A program made the position numbers and the translations under genes. Below the pieces are notes generated by a model that had not been told where the DNA came from, searched no databases, and saw only the letters and a list, made by a program, of their open reading frames with translations. A DNA stretch of 5,239 bases from JBGTLW01 sp041743835. GTDB taxonomy: Bacteria > Planctomycetota > Phycisphaerae > Phycisphaerales > Phycisphaeraceae. Location: positions 1-5,239 of the forward strand of contig JBGTLW010000229.1 of the NCBI GenBank assembly GCA_041743835.1, read 5' to 3'. Below are positions 1 through 5,239 of the stretch, one piece after another; the first letter of the stretch is position 1, and each line of letters starts with the position of its first letter.

Positions 1-55
1 TGAACTGCTCGTCGTAGGTCGGCCGAGGCTTGCGGGTCTTCTTCGATTCGGTCAT
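1..55 (-). CDS. N-terminal fragment of a basic protein, possibly a transposase subunit
   Basis: An ATG at 55-53 opens a frame that runs off the left edge; 18 codons are visible and read MTESKKTRKPRPTYDEQF. A GGAG ribosome binding site lies 7 bases upstream (66-63), which supports the start. The fragment is rich in Lys and Arg, and its end has the pattern K/R-rich stretch, Arg-x-Thr-Tyr-x-x-x-Phe. This resembles the beginning of IS3-type OrfA transposases, where a similar stretch precedes the helix-turn-helix. That resemblance is an inference from very few residues; any protein with a basic N-terminus could look like this. It starts 59 bases after the candidate small ORF downstream of gatB and is on the same strand, so it could equally be a normal member of the gene row. 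The product is otherwise unidentified. Confidence 0.5.
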   Translation of the reverse strand, partial: MTESKKTRKPRPTYDEQF

Positions 56-62
56 GGTCGGG

Positions 63-66
63 CTCC
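63..66 (-). promoter_or_regulatory. Ribosome binding site of the left-edge gene
   Basis: GGAG on the minus strand, 7 bases before the ATG at 55. It is the main support for the start of the truncated gene at the left edge. Confidence 0.5.
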
Positions 67-114
67 GTGGGTTGCGGTGAAAGAGCACCATCTTCCACCA
101 CTTCCCCGCGCCCG

Positions 115-216
115 TCACTTGGGGGGAAGCTCATCATCGTCTTTGTTGTCAAATGTAATCGGCTTTGTAAATGTCGCAGCTTTGCGCAACCATAAGTTAA
201 ACTCGTCTTCAGTCAT
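115..216 (-). CDS. Candidate small acidic protein, 33 residues, after gatB
   Basis: This ATG-to-TGA frame of 33 codons begins 14 bases after the gatB stop. A good Shine-Dalgarno sequence, AAGGGG, overlaps the gatB stop codon and lies 10 bases before the ATG; the same hexamer precedes queC. The peptide has an amphipathic-looking start (MTEDEFNLWLRKAATF), a middle FTKPITF and an acidic end with three consecutive Asp followed by ELPPK. No signal peptide, membrane segment or cysteine is present. Codon use is more AT-rich than in neighbouring genes: TTA, TTG, ACA and TTT occur, and about half of third positions are G or C. It could therefore be recently acquired, the remnant of a longer gene, or a chance frame in an AT-rich spacer. 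Its position, ribosome binding site and coherent composition favour a real small gene. I do not recognise a family and assign no function. Confidence 0.45.
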   Translation of the reverse strand: MTEDEFNLWLRKAATFTKPITFDNKDDDELPPK

Positions 217-226
217 ATCGCAGATA

Positions 227-232
227 CCCCTT
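227..232 (-). promoter_or_regulatory. Ribosome binding site overlapping the gatB stop
   Basis: AAGGGG on the minus strand shares two bases with the TAA stop of gatB and lies 10 bases before the ATG at 216. It is the main reason for treating the 33-codon frame as a gene, and it suggests translational coupling to gatB. Confidence 0.45.
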
Positions 233-1793
233 ATCTAACTTTGCTCTGAATAATCTCCCTAACCGCCTTGGGGTTCGCCTGCCCTTTGCTCAGCTTCATG
301 ACTTGGCCGAGCAGCGCGCCGATGGCCTGGTCCTTGCCCGCCTTGATATCCGCGACGATCTGGGCGTTGCCGGGGCTGGCGACCACCTCGTCCACCCACG
401 CCTCGAGCGCTCCGTCATCGCTGACCTGGAGCAAGCCCAGCATCTCCGCGAGTGCTGGGGCCGTCGTCTGGGCATGTAGCGGGTCGCAGGAGGCTTCCAG
501 CAGCTTGAAGATGGCCTGGTTGTTGATCTTGTCCTCAGCCGCGAGTTTGACGATGCCCGCCGCCTGCTCGGGGCTGAACCCGCACTGATGAATCGACGTG
601 CCGCGATCATTGGCGAGTTTCAGCCCCTGGTTCAACAGCACCGCCGCGCTCTTGCGGGGTTCACCGCTGAGCGCCGCCACACGCTCGTAGAACCGGCAAA
701 GCCTCGGTTCATCCACAATCTGCCGGGCGTCCGCCTCGCTGAGGCCGACCTCGTCATGGTAGCGGGCGATCTTCGCCAGCGGCATCTCGGGCATTGTGCT
801 GCGCAGGCGCTCCAGCAACTCGGGGTCGGGTGTCACTTCGACCAGGTCCGGGTCGGGGAAGTATCGGTAATCGTGGGCGTCTTCCTTCTCCCGCTGGATG
901 AAGGTGGCTTCCTTGACATCGTCCCACCCGCGGGTGGATTTCTCGCCCGAACCCATCACACGACGGGTATCGAGCCATTCATCGATCTGGCGTTGATACT
1001 CGTAATTAATCGAGCCGTGGACGGCGCGGAAGGAGTTGAGGTTTTTGATCTCCACGATGGGGGTTTTGTAGAGCTTGCCATCGGGGTCTTCGATATGGAC
1101 ATTGATGTTTGGCTCGAAGCGGATGTGGCCCATCTGCATGATGCCCTCGGTGACACCCAGGTGCCGGCAGATGTCGCGGAGGGTCTGCGCGAACGACACC
1201 GCTTCTTCCGCGGAGTTCATGTCCGGCTGCGTGACGATCTCAAGCAACGGCGTGCCCGCGCGGTTGAGATCGACCAGCGAGCCATCGCTGTACCCCCCGC
1301 CGGGCAACTCATGCAACAGCTTCCCCGCGTCCTCTTCGAGGTGCGCGCGGATGATGCCGACCTGCTTGGTGTGGAAGTTGGGGAAGTCGCCGCCTAGGGC
1401 GTCCCCATCGTCAGGAGACGATGGGCGTTGGAGGGGGATGTCGAGCGCGCCGTCGAAACACAAAGGCTCGTCGTACTGGCTGATCTGATAGTTCTTGGGG
1501 AGGTCGGGGTAGTAGTAGCTCTTGCGGTCCCACTTGCAGCGGGTCGCGATGGAGCAGTTGAGCGCCAGGCCCACACGGATGGACATCTCCACCGCTTCCC
1601 GGTTCATCACCGGCAGCGTGCCAGGCAGCCCGATGACCACCGGGTCCAGCAGCGTGTTGGGGGCCGCATCGAAGTAATCGGGGTGGGCCACGTTGGGGGC
1701 ACTGGTCCACATCTTGGAGCGCGTGGCAAGCTCGACATGGACCTCCATGCCAACGATCAGTGTCGTGCGATAACCGGGGGGAAGGGTGGGCAT
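231..1793 (-). CDS. gatB: Aspartyl/glutamyl-tRNA(Asn/Gln) amidotransferase subunit B
   Basis: GatB is the kinase and tRNA-binding subunit of GatCAB. It activates the side chain of misacylated Glu-tRNA(Gln) or Asp-tRNA(Asn) with ATP, and ammonia supplied by GatA completes the amide in the cytoplasm. The 520 residues show the family motifs in order: GMEVHVEL (15-22), GLPGTLPVMN (55-64), YYYPDLPKNYQISQYD (93-108), HLEEDAGK (151-158), VDLNRAGTPLLEIVTQPD (174-191), EIKNLNSFR (248-256), and KEDAHDYRYFPDPDL (303-317). The C-terminal YqeY-like tRNA-binding domain ends with GQVMKLSKGQANPKAVREI (496-514). Two points differ from textbook GatB. About 17 extra residues lie between the YQISQYD and HLEEDAGK motifs. 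The segment usually close to GS(L/M)RCDANVSV reads GHIRFEPNINV (222-232). gatA and gatC are not in the window. No Shine-Dalgarno sequence is visible before the ATG. A candidate 24-codon ORF ends 4 bases upstream. Function is secure from the motifs. Confidence 0.97.
   Translation of the reverse strand: MPTLPPGYRTTLIVGMEVHVELATRSKMWTSAPNVAHPDYFDAAPNTLLDPVVIGLPGTLPVMNREAVEMSIRVGLALNCSIATRCKWDRKSYYYPDLPKNYQISQYDEPLCFDGALDIPLQRPSSPDDGDALGGDFPNFHTKQVGIIRAHLEEDAGKLLHELPGGGYSDGSLVDLNRAGTPLLEIVTQPDMNSAEEAVSFAQTLRDICRHLGVTEGIMQMGHIRFEPNINVHIEDPDGKLYKTPIVEIKNLNSFRAVHGSINYEYQRQIDEWLDTRRVMGSGEKSTRGWDDVKEATFIQREKEDAHDYRYFPDPDLVEVTPDPELLERLRSTMPEMPLAKIARYHDEVGLSEADARQIVDEPRLCRFYERVAALSGEPRKSAAVLLNQGLKLANDRGTSIHQCGFSPEQAAGIVKLAAEDKINNQAIFKLLEASCDPLHAQTTAPALAEMLGLLQVSDDGALEAWVDEVVASPGNAQIVADIKAGKDQAIGALLGQVMKLSKGQANPKAVREIIQSKVR
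1404..1425. repeat. Perfect 9-bp inverted repeat inside gatB
   Basis: CCCATCGTC and GACGATGGG flank a four-base loop, so the stem is 9 bp and perfect. It encodes GatB residues 124-130 (PSSPDDG), inside the segment that is longer than in other GatB proteins. The length and perfection are unusual for coding sequence. It may be an mRNA hairpin or the trace of a small palindromic insertion. Confidence 0.7.
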
Positions 1794-1797
1794 GTGC

Positions 1798-1872
1798 TTA
1801 GGGGCTGGGGCTTGGATTGATGGTCAAGGTGTCGTCGCGCAGGCTCGGGGTCTTGTGTGGCTCTTGGGCCAT
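1798..1872 (-). CDS. Candidate 24-residue leader or small protein before gatB
   Basis: An ATG at 1872-1870 opens a frame of 24 codons ending in TAA at 1800-1798. It starts 15 bases after the stop of the VKOR-DsbA gene and ends 4 bases before the gatB ATG. The peptide begins MAQEPHKTPSLRDD and ends in a Ser-Pro repeat. It has no cysteine, signal peptide or membrane segment. Nineteen of the 23 codons after the ATG end in G or C, which fits the coding pattern of this genome; a competing frame over the same bases is much less biased. A weak GGAAAG lies 6 bases before the ATG. gatB has no visible ribosome binding site, so translation of this ORF could feed ribosomes into gatB. It fills most of the 94-base gap, but such a short frame can arise by chance. 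Function is unknown. Confidence 0.33.
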   Translation of the reverse strand: MAQEPHKTPSLRDDTLTINPSPSP

Positions 1873-1887
1873 GGCTTGCTTTCCGCT

Positions 1888-3030
1888 TCATGGTGGTGTG
1901 AGCCGGGCGGATTCTACCGGCTTCAACCCTAGGTCGTTTTCGAGGAGGCGGTACAGGGCCTCGGGGTCCGGGATCGGGCCGGGGATCACCGTGCCGTTGC
2001 CCAGCACGAGTTTGGGCACCGACTCGGGGTCGGGGTGGTTGATACTCTTGCCGACCTCGGCATTGAGCTGGCACCACGCCTCAAGGTCGCTGCCCGCGAC
2101 AGCATGAAGCAGCACGTTGTCCACCGCCTCACGCCCGAAGCGTTCGACCGCAAACGCGGTGGCCCCGTCCAGGGTCGGGGGGTTCATGCCCGCCACGAAG
2201 CTGTCGAACACGGGTAGCGTCGCGGGGTCGTGCATGTGCAGCTTCAGCATCAGTCGTGCCAGGGCGCAGGCCTCCCGGTTGCCATCGTGTGTCTCGGTCA
2301 GGAGCGGGTTGCACGAGGCGTCCAGCGGCGCGGGGGCCAGCGCGATGGCCACCTGATCGCCGTAGCGCTCGCGGGCCTTCATCAGCACCGCGTGTGTCTC
2401 GCGGCAGTGGACGCAGGTGTAATCAAAGAAATAAATGAACAGATGCGGTGCGTCGCGGCTGCCCAGGACCGGGAGTCGTTCGGTATTGATCTTCAGTTGG
2501 CCATGCGTGACCAGGCGTATCGGCTTGGGCTGGGGTGTGACCAGCACCTGCCCGCCCGCCAACACCACCATGCACACGCCCGCCAGCAGCACGCCCCCCC
2601 ACGGGATGCGTTGCACGCCCACCAGCGCCAGAACCAGCATCGCCAGCGCGCAGCCGTGCGCCGCCATGCAGTACGGGCACAGCGTCTGGACCTTGACCAC
2701 TTGCAGGTACACAAACCACACGCCCGCGGCCGTGGCGAGCAGCGCCGCATAACGCAGCGGCCTCAGCCACCCCCCGGCCGCAGCCACCAGCATGAACAAC
2801 CACAACCCAAACGCGGGGATGGTGACCGGGACGCCTAGCCAGACCGACCAGTCGCTGGCCAGCACTACGTCACAGCTTTTTCGCACACCGCAGCCCGCGA
2901 TCGCCACGCCGGTCATCGATTGATACAGCAGGATGCCGGTGAACCCCAAGCCCGCCGCCGCGAGCAGCACCATCGCGGCACGGCGGGCCAAAGCGGGCGG
3001 GGCTTCGTGAGTCGTGGCGCGATCGGGCAT
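1888..3030 (-). CDS. Vitamin K epoxide reductase (VKOR)-DsbA-like thioredoxin fusion
   Basis: This 380-residue membrane protein probably makes disulfide bonds in envelope proteins: the thioredoxin domain oxidises substrates and the VKOR domain reoxidises it, passing electrons to quinone. Residues 1-165 form a VKOR domain with hydrophobic segments near 18-38, 63-85, 94-112, 119-139 and 144-164. It carries the loop cysteine pair C47 and C53, the segment VVLASDWSVWLGVPVTIPAFG (55-75) with the conserved Ser-Trp and GVP pattern, and the quinone-side CPYC motif (118-121). Residues 180-365 form the DsbA-like domain, with FFDYTCVHC (201-209) holding the active-site CVHC at 206-209. A probable cis-proline is P339 in SVPKLVLGNG. 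Two further cysteines, C240 and C255, lie in the helical insertion. The ATG at 3030 has only a weak AGGT-like ribosome site. The gap to queC is 67 bases. The fusion is known in several bacterial groups; substrates here are unknown. Confidence 0.93.
   Translation of the reverse strand: MPDRATTHEAPPALARRAAMVLLAAAGLGFTGILLYQSMTGVAIAGCGVRKSCDVVLASDWSVWLGVPVTIPAFGLWLFMLVAAAGGWLRPLRYAALLATAAGVWFVYLQVVKVQTLCPYCMAAHGCALAMLVLALVGVQRIPWGGVLLAGVCMVVLAGGQVLVTPQPKPIRLVTHGQLKINTERLPVLGSRDAPHLFIYFFDYTCVHCRETHAVLMKARERYGDQVAIALAPAPLDASCNPLLTETHDGNREACALARLMLKLHMHDPATLPVFDSFVAGMNPPTLDGATAFAVERFGREAVDNVLLHAVAGSDLEAWCQLNAEVGKSINHPDPESVPKLVLGNGTVIPGPIPDPEALYRLLENDLGLKPVESARLTPP
1963..1984 (+). other. Candidate G-quadruplex motif (template strand of the VKOR-DsbA gene)
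   Basis: Four G runs (GGGG, GGG, GGG, GGGG) are separated by loops of 3, 3 and 2 bases on the plus strand, which fits the canonical G3+ N1-7 rule. It lies near the 3' end of the VKOR-DsbA gene and encodes part of GPIPDPE on the opposite strand. In a GC-rich genome it may be incidental. Confidence 0.4.
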
Positions 3031-3097
3031 GACCTAAGGTTATCGCAAACCAAGCGCGAACGAAGGGACAATCCCCCGCCCAGCGACCCGCTTCGCT

Positions 3098-3817
3098 TCA
3101 AGCAAGCACCGGATCGGTGGTCCCCAGTTGTGTGAAGGCGAGTTGGCGTAGCTGACACGCATCGCAGTGCGCGCACGGCCGATGACCGAAGCGGTGGGCA
3201 GCGTCCGGGACCGGGTCGTAGCAGGAGTGGGTCAACGCGTAATCGACGCCCAGCTCGCGGCCACGGCGGATGATGTCGATCTTGGGCAGATCGATCAGCG
3301 GCGTGTGGACCCGCAGCGTGTGCCCCTCGACCCCCGCCCGCGTGGCGAGGTTGGCCATGTGCTCGAACGCCCGGATGAACGACGGGCGGCAATCGGGATA
3401 GCCGGAATAGTCCACCGCGTTGACGCCGATGAACAGGTCGGTCGAGCCGATGACCTCAGCCAAACCCAGCGCGTAGCTGAGGAAGATCGCATTGCGGGCC
3501 GGGACGTAGGTGATGGGGATCGACTCGGGCGCTCCTGCCGCTGACGCTGCGGGTGCGAGGTCGCGGTCCTTGGGCACCGCGATGTCGGCCGTCAACGCGC
3601 TGCCGCCGAAGGCGCGCAGGTCGATCCTGGCCGTGCGGTGCGAGGCCACACCCAGATGCTCGGCCACGGCTCTGGCGGCTTCAAGCTCGACGCCGTGACG
3701 CTGGCCATAATCAAACGAAAGCGCGTGGCACGTGAAACCCTGCTGCCGCGCGATCGCAAGCACCGTCGCGCTGTCCAGCCCACCCGATAGCAGCACCACC
3801 GCCGGGCGATCAGTCAT
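3098..3817 (-). CDS. queC: 7-cyano-7-deazaguanine (preQ0) synthase
   Basis: QueC converts 7-carboxy-7-deazaguanine to preQ0 using ATP and ammonia, a step in queuosine synthesis and in 7-deazaguanine DNA modification. I place the start at the ATG at 3817, giving 239 residues. It has AAGGGG 5 bases upstream and puts the PP-loop at the usual distance from the N-terminus; an ATG at 3850 would add 11 residues without comparable support. Motifs are the ATP PP-loop SGGLDS (11-16), LSFDYGQRH (33-41), TYVPARNAIFLSYA (103-116) and GVNAVDYSGYPDCRP (131-145). The zinc site is C199 with C215, C218 and C221 in CAHCDAC. An Ala-rich stretch around 88-97 is a small insertion before the conserved IPITYVPARN. 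The start overlaps the stop of the RDD gene by 8 bases, which implies translational coupling. queD, queE, queF and folE are not in the window, and nothing nearby suggests DNA modification, so a tRNA role is likelier. Confidence 0.95.
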   Translation of the reverse strand: MTDRPAVVLLSGGLDSATVLAIARQQGFTCHALSFDYGQRHGVELEAARAVAEHLGVASHRTARIDLRAFGGSALTADIAVPKDRDLAPAASAAGAPESIPITYVPARNAIFLSYALGLAEVIGSTDLFIGVNAVDYSGYPDCRPSFIRAFEHMANLATRAGVEGHTLRVHTPLIDLPKIDIIRRGRELGVDYALTHSCYDPVPDAAHRFGHRPCAHCDACQLRQLAFTQLGTTDPVLA

Positions 3818-5239
3818 CGTCGCCCCTTTCACGGCCTCGGGGTTCCTCATCGTCTTTCGACTCCGGCGGTGCCGGGGGCTTACGGGAGACCACGACCGTC
3901 TGTGCCACGAGATCGCCCAGCCGTTGACGGAACGGGCCGATCACGGGGAGCAGCAGCAGCAACTGGGCCGCGAGGTCGAAGGATTTGAGCAGGCAGCGCA
4001 GGATGATCTGCATCGGCTTTGGCCGCCGCCCCACCAGCGACCGCACCTCCATCTTGAACGCCAGCTTGCCGATCGACTTGCCCAAGGCGAGTTCCGTCAG
4101 CATGGTGTGCGCCACCGTCACGCCAATGAACAGCAGCCCCGGCAGCATGTCCTCCCAGCCACCCCCGCTCGGGCGCATCGGCCAACGCGAACCCATGCCC
4201 TCCGGCGTGATCCCGTACACCACCAGCACCACCGCGAACCCCGGCAACAGATCAACCAGCCCCGCCAGCCCCCGGCGGAACAACGGCGTCAACTCATAGC
4301 CATCGGGCAGGATCAGACGGCTCCGCCGAGGGTCCCGCCGCCAGAACACAAACATCAGGATCGTCGCGGTCCCCAGGATCGTCATCATCACGATCTGGTC
4401 GGGGTGGCCCATGATCGGCGCGGGGGGCTGGACGACCAACTCCGTCGGTTCGATGGTCTGCTGCCCGAGCAGGTTCATCGCTACGGCCATCACGCGGGCC
4501 TGCGCCGCGGCGTCTTGCATCTGGGGCGGGGTATCCTCGGTAGCGTCGGCTGCGGCACCTGCTTCGTAAAGTAGTGCGAGGCTACCCCCGGCCGGGGCTG
4601 CGCCCCACCGCCCCATCCGCAGCCCCTCCATCTCAAGCTCACCGATCAGCGTGCCCACGCCACCGCGCACGAGGACCAGACGCGCAGCCGTGCGGTTGTC
4701 GATGCGCTGGGCGATGACAAGCTGGCCGTCCACGTAGGCCGCGACCTGATGCACCGACGGTGCGAGGCCGGTGACCGCCTGGTGCTGCCATGTTTCGCCA
4801 TCCCATCGCCAGCGGTGCGCGTTCGCATCGGTCTTCTGCCGAGAAAAGCCAAGCAACTCCGGCTGGCCCGTCGTGGGGTGTACCACCAACTGGACCCCCC
4901 CACCCCATGCCCCGGAAGTTGCACCTGGAACACTTTCGGTTGCTTCGTCAGTCGCACCCTCTGCCCAGCCCCCCGGCAAAGGCACCGACACCCACTGCCC
5001 GCGCTGCAACTGAAGCAGCCGGTCTGCCATGATCGGCTGGGTAGGCGCGGGCTCCAACTCCGCTTCGGGGGTCGCCGTGGCCGCGTCCGACGGTCCCGCG
5101 AGCATGTCCCATTCATCGTCCTCATCCTCAAACCACTCGGCTGGGTCGGCTTGTGGGGTATCGAGCAGAGCGAGGGTCTTGGCGGATTCGACGCGGACCA
5201 GCACCCACGGCCCCGTTGGGCCGACCGCCAGCGCTCGCG
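3810..5239 (-). CDS. RDD-domain membrane protein with large beta-rich N-terminal region, 5' truncated
   Basis: The frame stays open to the window edge, so the true start is outside; the first visible start-like codon, GTG at 5204, is preceded in frame by about 11 more codons (ALAVGPTGPWV before it) that read naturally. Numbering from that GTG, residues 1-260 are soluble. They include an acidic low-complexity stretch (20-60) and alternating strands with Trp, Gly and DGQL/DGETW turns, suggestive of a beta-propeller. A membrane segment lies at about 269-288. An RDD domain follows (305-440): LFRRGLAGLVDLL (308-320) with the Arg-Arg and Asp, ALGKSIGKLAFKMEV (373-387), R403, and RQRLGDLVAQTVVV (426-439), with hydrophobic stretches near 313-332, 352-371 and 407-423. 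The tail after 440 is highly charged and ends in DDD. RDD proteins are poorly characterised; some are proposed ion transporters. The function here is unknown. Its stop overlaps the queC start by 8 bases. Confidence 0.85.
   Translation of the reverse strand, partial: RALAVGPTGPWVLVRVESAKTLALLDTPQADPAEWFEDEDDEWDMLAGPSDAATATPEAELEPAPTQPIMADRLLQLQRGQWVSVPLPGGWAEGATDEATESVPGATSGAWGGGVQLVVHPTTGQPELLGFSRQKTDANAHRWRWDGETWQHQAVTGLAPSVHQVAAYVDGQLVIAQRIDNRTAARLVLVRGGVGTLIGELEMEGLRMGRWGAAPAGGSLALLYEAGAAADATEDTPPQMQDAAAQARVMAVAMNLLGQQTIEPTELVVQPPAPIMGHPDQIVMMTILGTATILMFVFWRRDPRRSRLILPDGYELTPLFRRGLAGLVDLLPGFAVVLVVYGITPEGMGSRWPMRPSGGGWEDMLPGLLFIGVTVAHTMLTELALGKSIGKLAFKMEVRSLVGRRPKPMQIILRCLLKSFDLAAQLLLLLPVIGPFRQRLGDLVAQTVVVSRKPPAPPESKDDEEPRGRERGDDD
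3823..3828 (-). promoter_or_regulatory. Ribosome binding site deciding the queC start
   Basis: AAGGGG on the minus strand lies 5 bases before the ATG at 3817 and inside the end of the upstream gene. It favours this start over the in-frame ATG at 3850. Confidence 0.6.
4895..4913 (-). other. Candidate G-quadruplex motif in the RDD gene mRNA
   Basis: The coding strand reads GGGGCATGGGGTGGGGGGG, which can supply four G runs with short loops. It encodes part of GAWGGGV in the soluble domain. Unlike the motif at 1963, this one would be present in the mRNA. It may simply follow from Gly codons. Confidence 0.35.

Noticed and set aside
76..89. Small inverted repeat GGTG/CACC between the small ORF and the left-edge gene
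   Set aside because: A 4-bp stem without a T run is expected by chance and does not qualify as a terminator.
147..152. TTGACA (-35 consensus) on the minus strand
   Set aside because: No acceptable -10 sequence occurs 15-19 bases downstream.
146..173. Promoter-like TTGTCA, 16 bases, TAAATG on the plus strand, pointing into the gatB 3' end
   Set aside because: The boxes are imperfect and in AT-rich sequence where such matches are expected; no plus-strand gene follows.
588..1397. Long plus-strand open frame of 269 codons opposite gatB
   Set aside because: It lies wholly within the strongly conserved gatB on the other strand; GC-rich codon use opens antisense frames, and its translation shows no family motif.
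1757..2077. Minus-strand frame of 106 codons overlapping the ends of the VKOR-DsbA gene and gatB
   Set aside because: It overlaps two real genes out of frame, is Pro/Arg-rich, and its third-position pattern is weaker than that of the small ORF at 1798-1872.
2230..2838. Plus-strand open frame of 202 codons opposite the VKOR-DsbA gene
   Set aside because: Its translation is dominated by Gln, His and Arg, while the opposite strand carries the CVHC and CPYC motifs.
3082..3097. Small inverted repeat AGCGA/TCGCT after queC as a terminator
   Set aside because: The stem is only 5 bp with a 6-base loop and no T run follows on the minus strand.
3818..3850. Upstream ATG at 3850 as the queC start
   Set aside because: It adds 11 residues not typical of the family and lies deeper in the RDD gene, whereas the ATG at 3817 has a well-placed AAGGGG.
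3732..4574. Long plus-strand open frame of 280 codons opposite queC and the RDD gene
   Set aside because: Its translation is His/Gln/Arg-rich low complexity, typical of an antisense shadow, while the minus strand encodes clear RDD and QueC motifs.

Overview
The window is a compact, GC-rich bacterial segment in which every supportable gene lies on the minus strand, so transcription runs from the right edge towards position 1. The GatB variant, the VKOR-DsbA fusion and the RDD protein with a large soluble N-terminal part suggest a Planctomycetota genome, perhaps Phycisphaerae. This is an inference from protein character; there is no rRNA or other marker to prove it.

Layout in transcription order: (1) a 5'-truncated membrane protein with a long beta-rich soluble region followed by an RDD domain (5239 to 3810); (2) queC, preQ0 synthase of the 7-deazaguanine/queuosine pathway, whose start overlaps the stop of the previous gene (3817 to 3098); (3) after 67 bases, a VKOR-DsbA fusion for disulfide-bond formation (3030 to 1888); (4) a candidate 24-residue ORF (1872 to 1798) ending 4 bases before (5) gatB, the B subunit of the tRNA-dependent amidotransferase (1793 to 231); (6) a candidate 33-residue acidic ORF (216 to 115) that starts 14 bases after gatB and has a clear ribosome binding site; (7) the first 18 codons of a basic protein leaving the window (55 to 1), possibly but not provably a transposase subunit.

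The short gaps, the overlap and the single strand suggest one or two operons. No strong promoter or terminator is visible. The recognised genes do not form one pathway: queC and gatB both serve tRNA and translation chemistry, the VKOR-DsbA protein acts in the cell envelope, and the RDD protein has no assigned job. I see no CRISPR array, RNA gene, complete mobile element or recognisable defence system.

The parts most worth a second look are the two unannotated small ORFs flanking gatB, the insertion in GatB that is encoded by a perfect hairpin, the extra cysteine pair in the DsbA domain, and the RDD fusion. The core genes themselves are ordinary.
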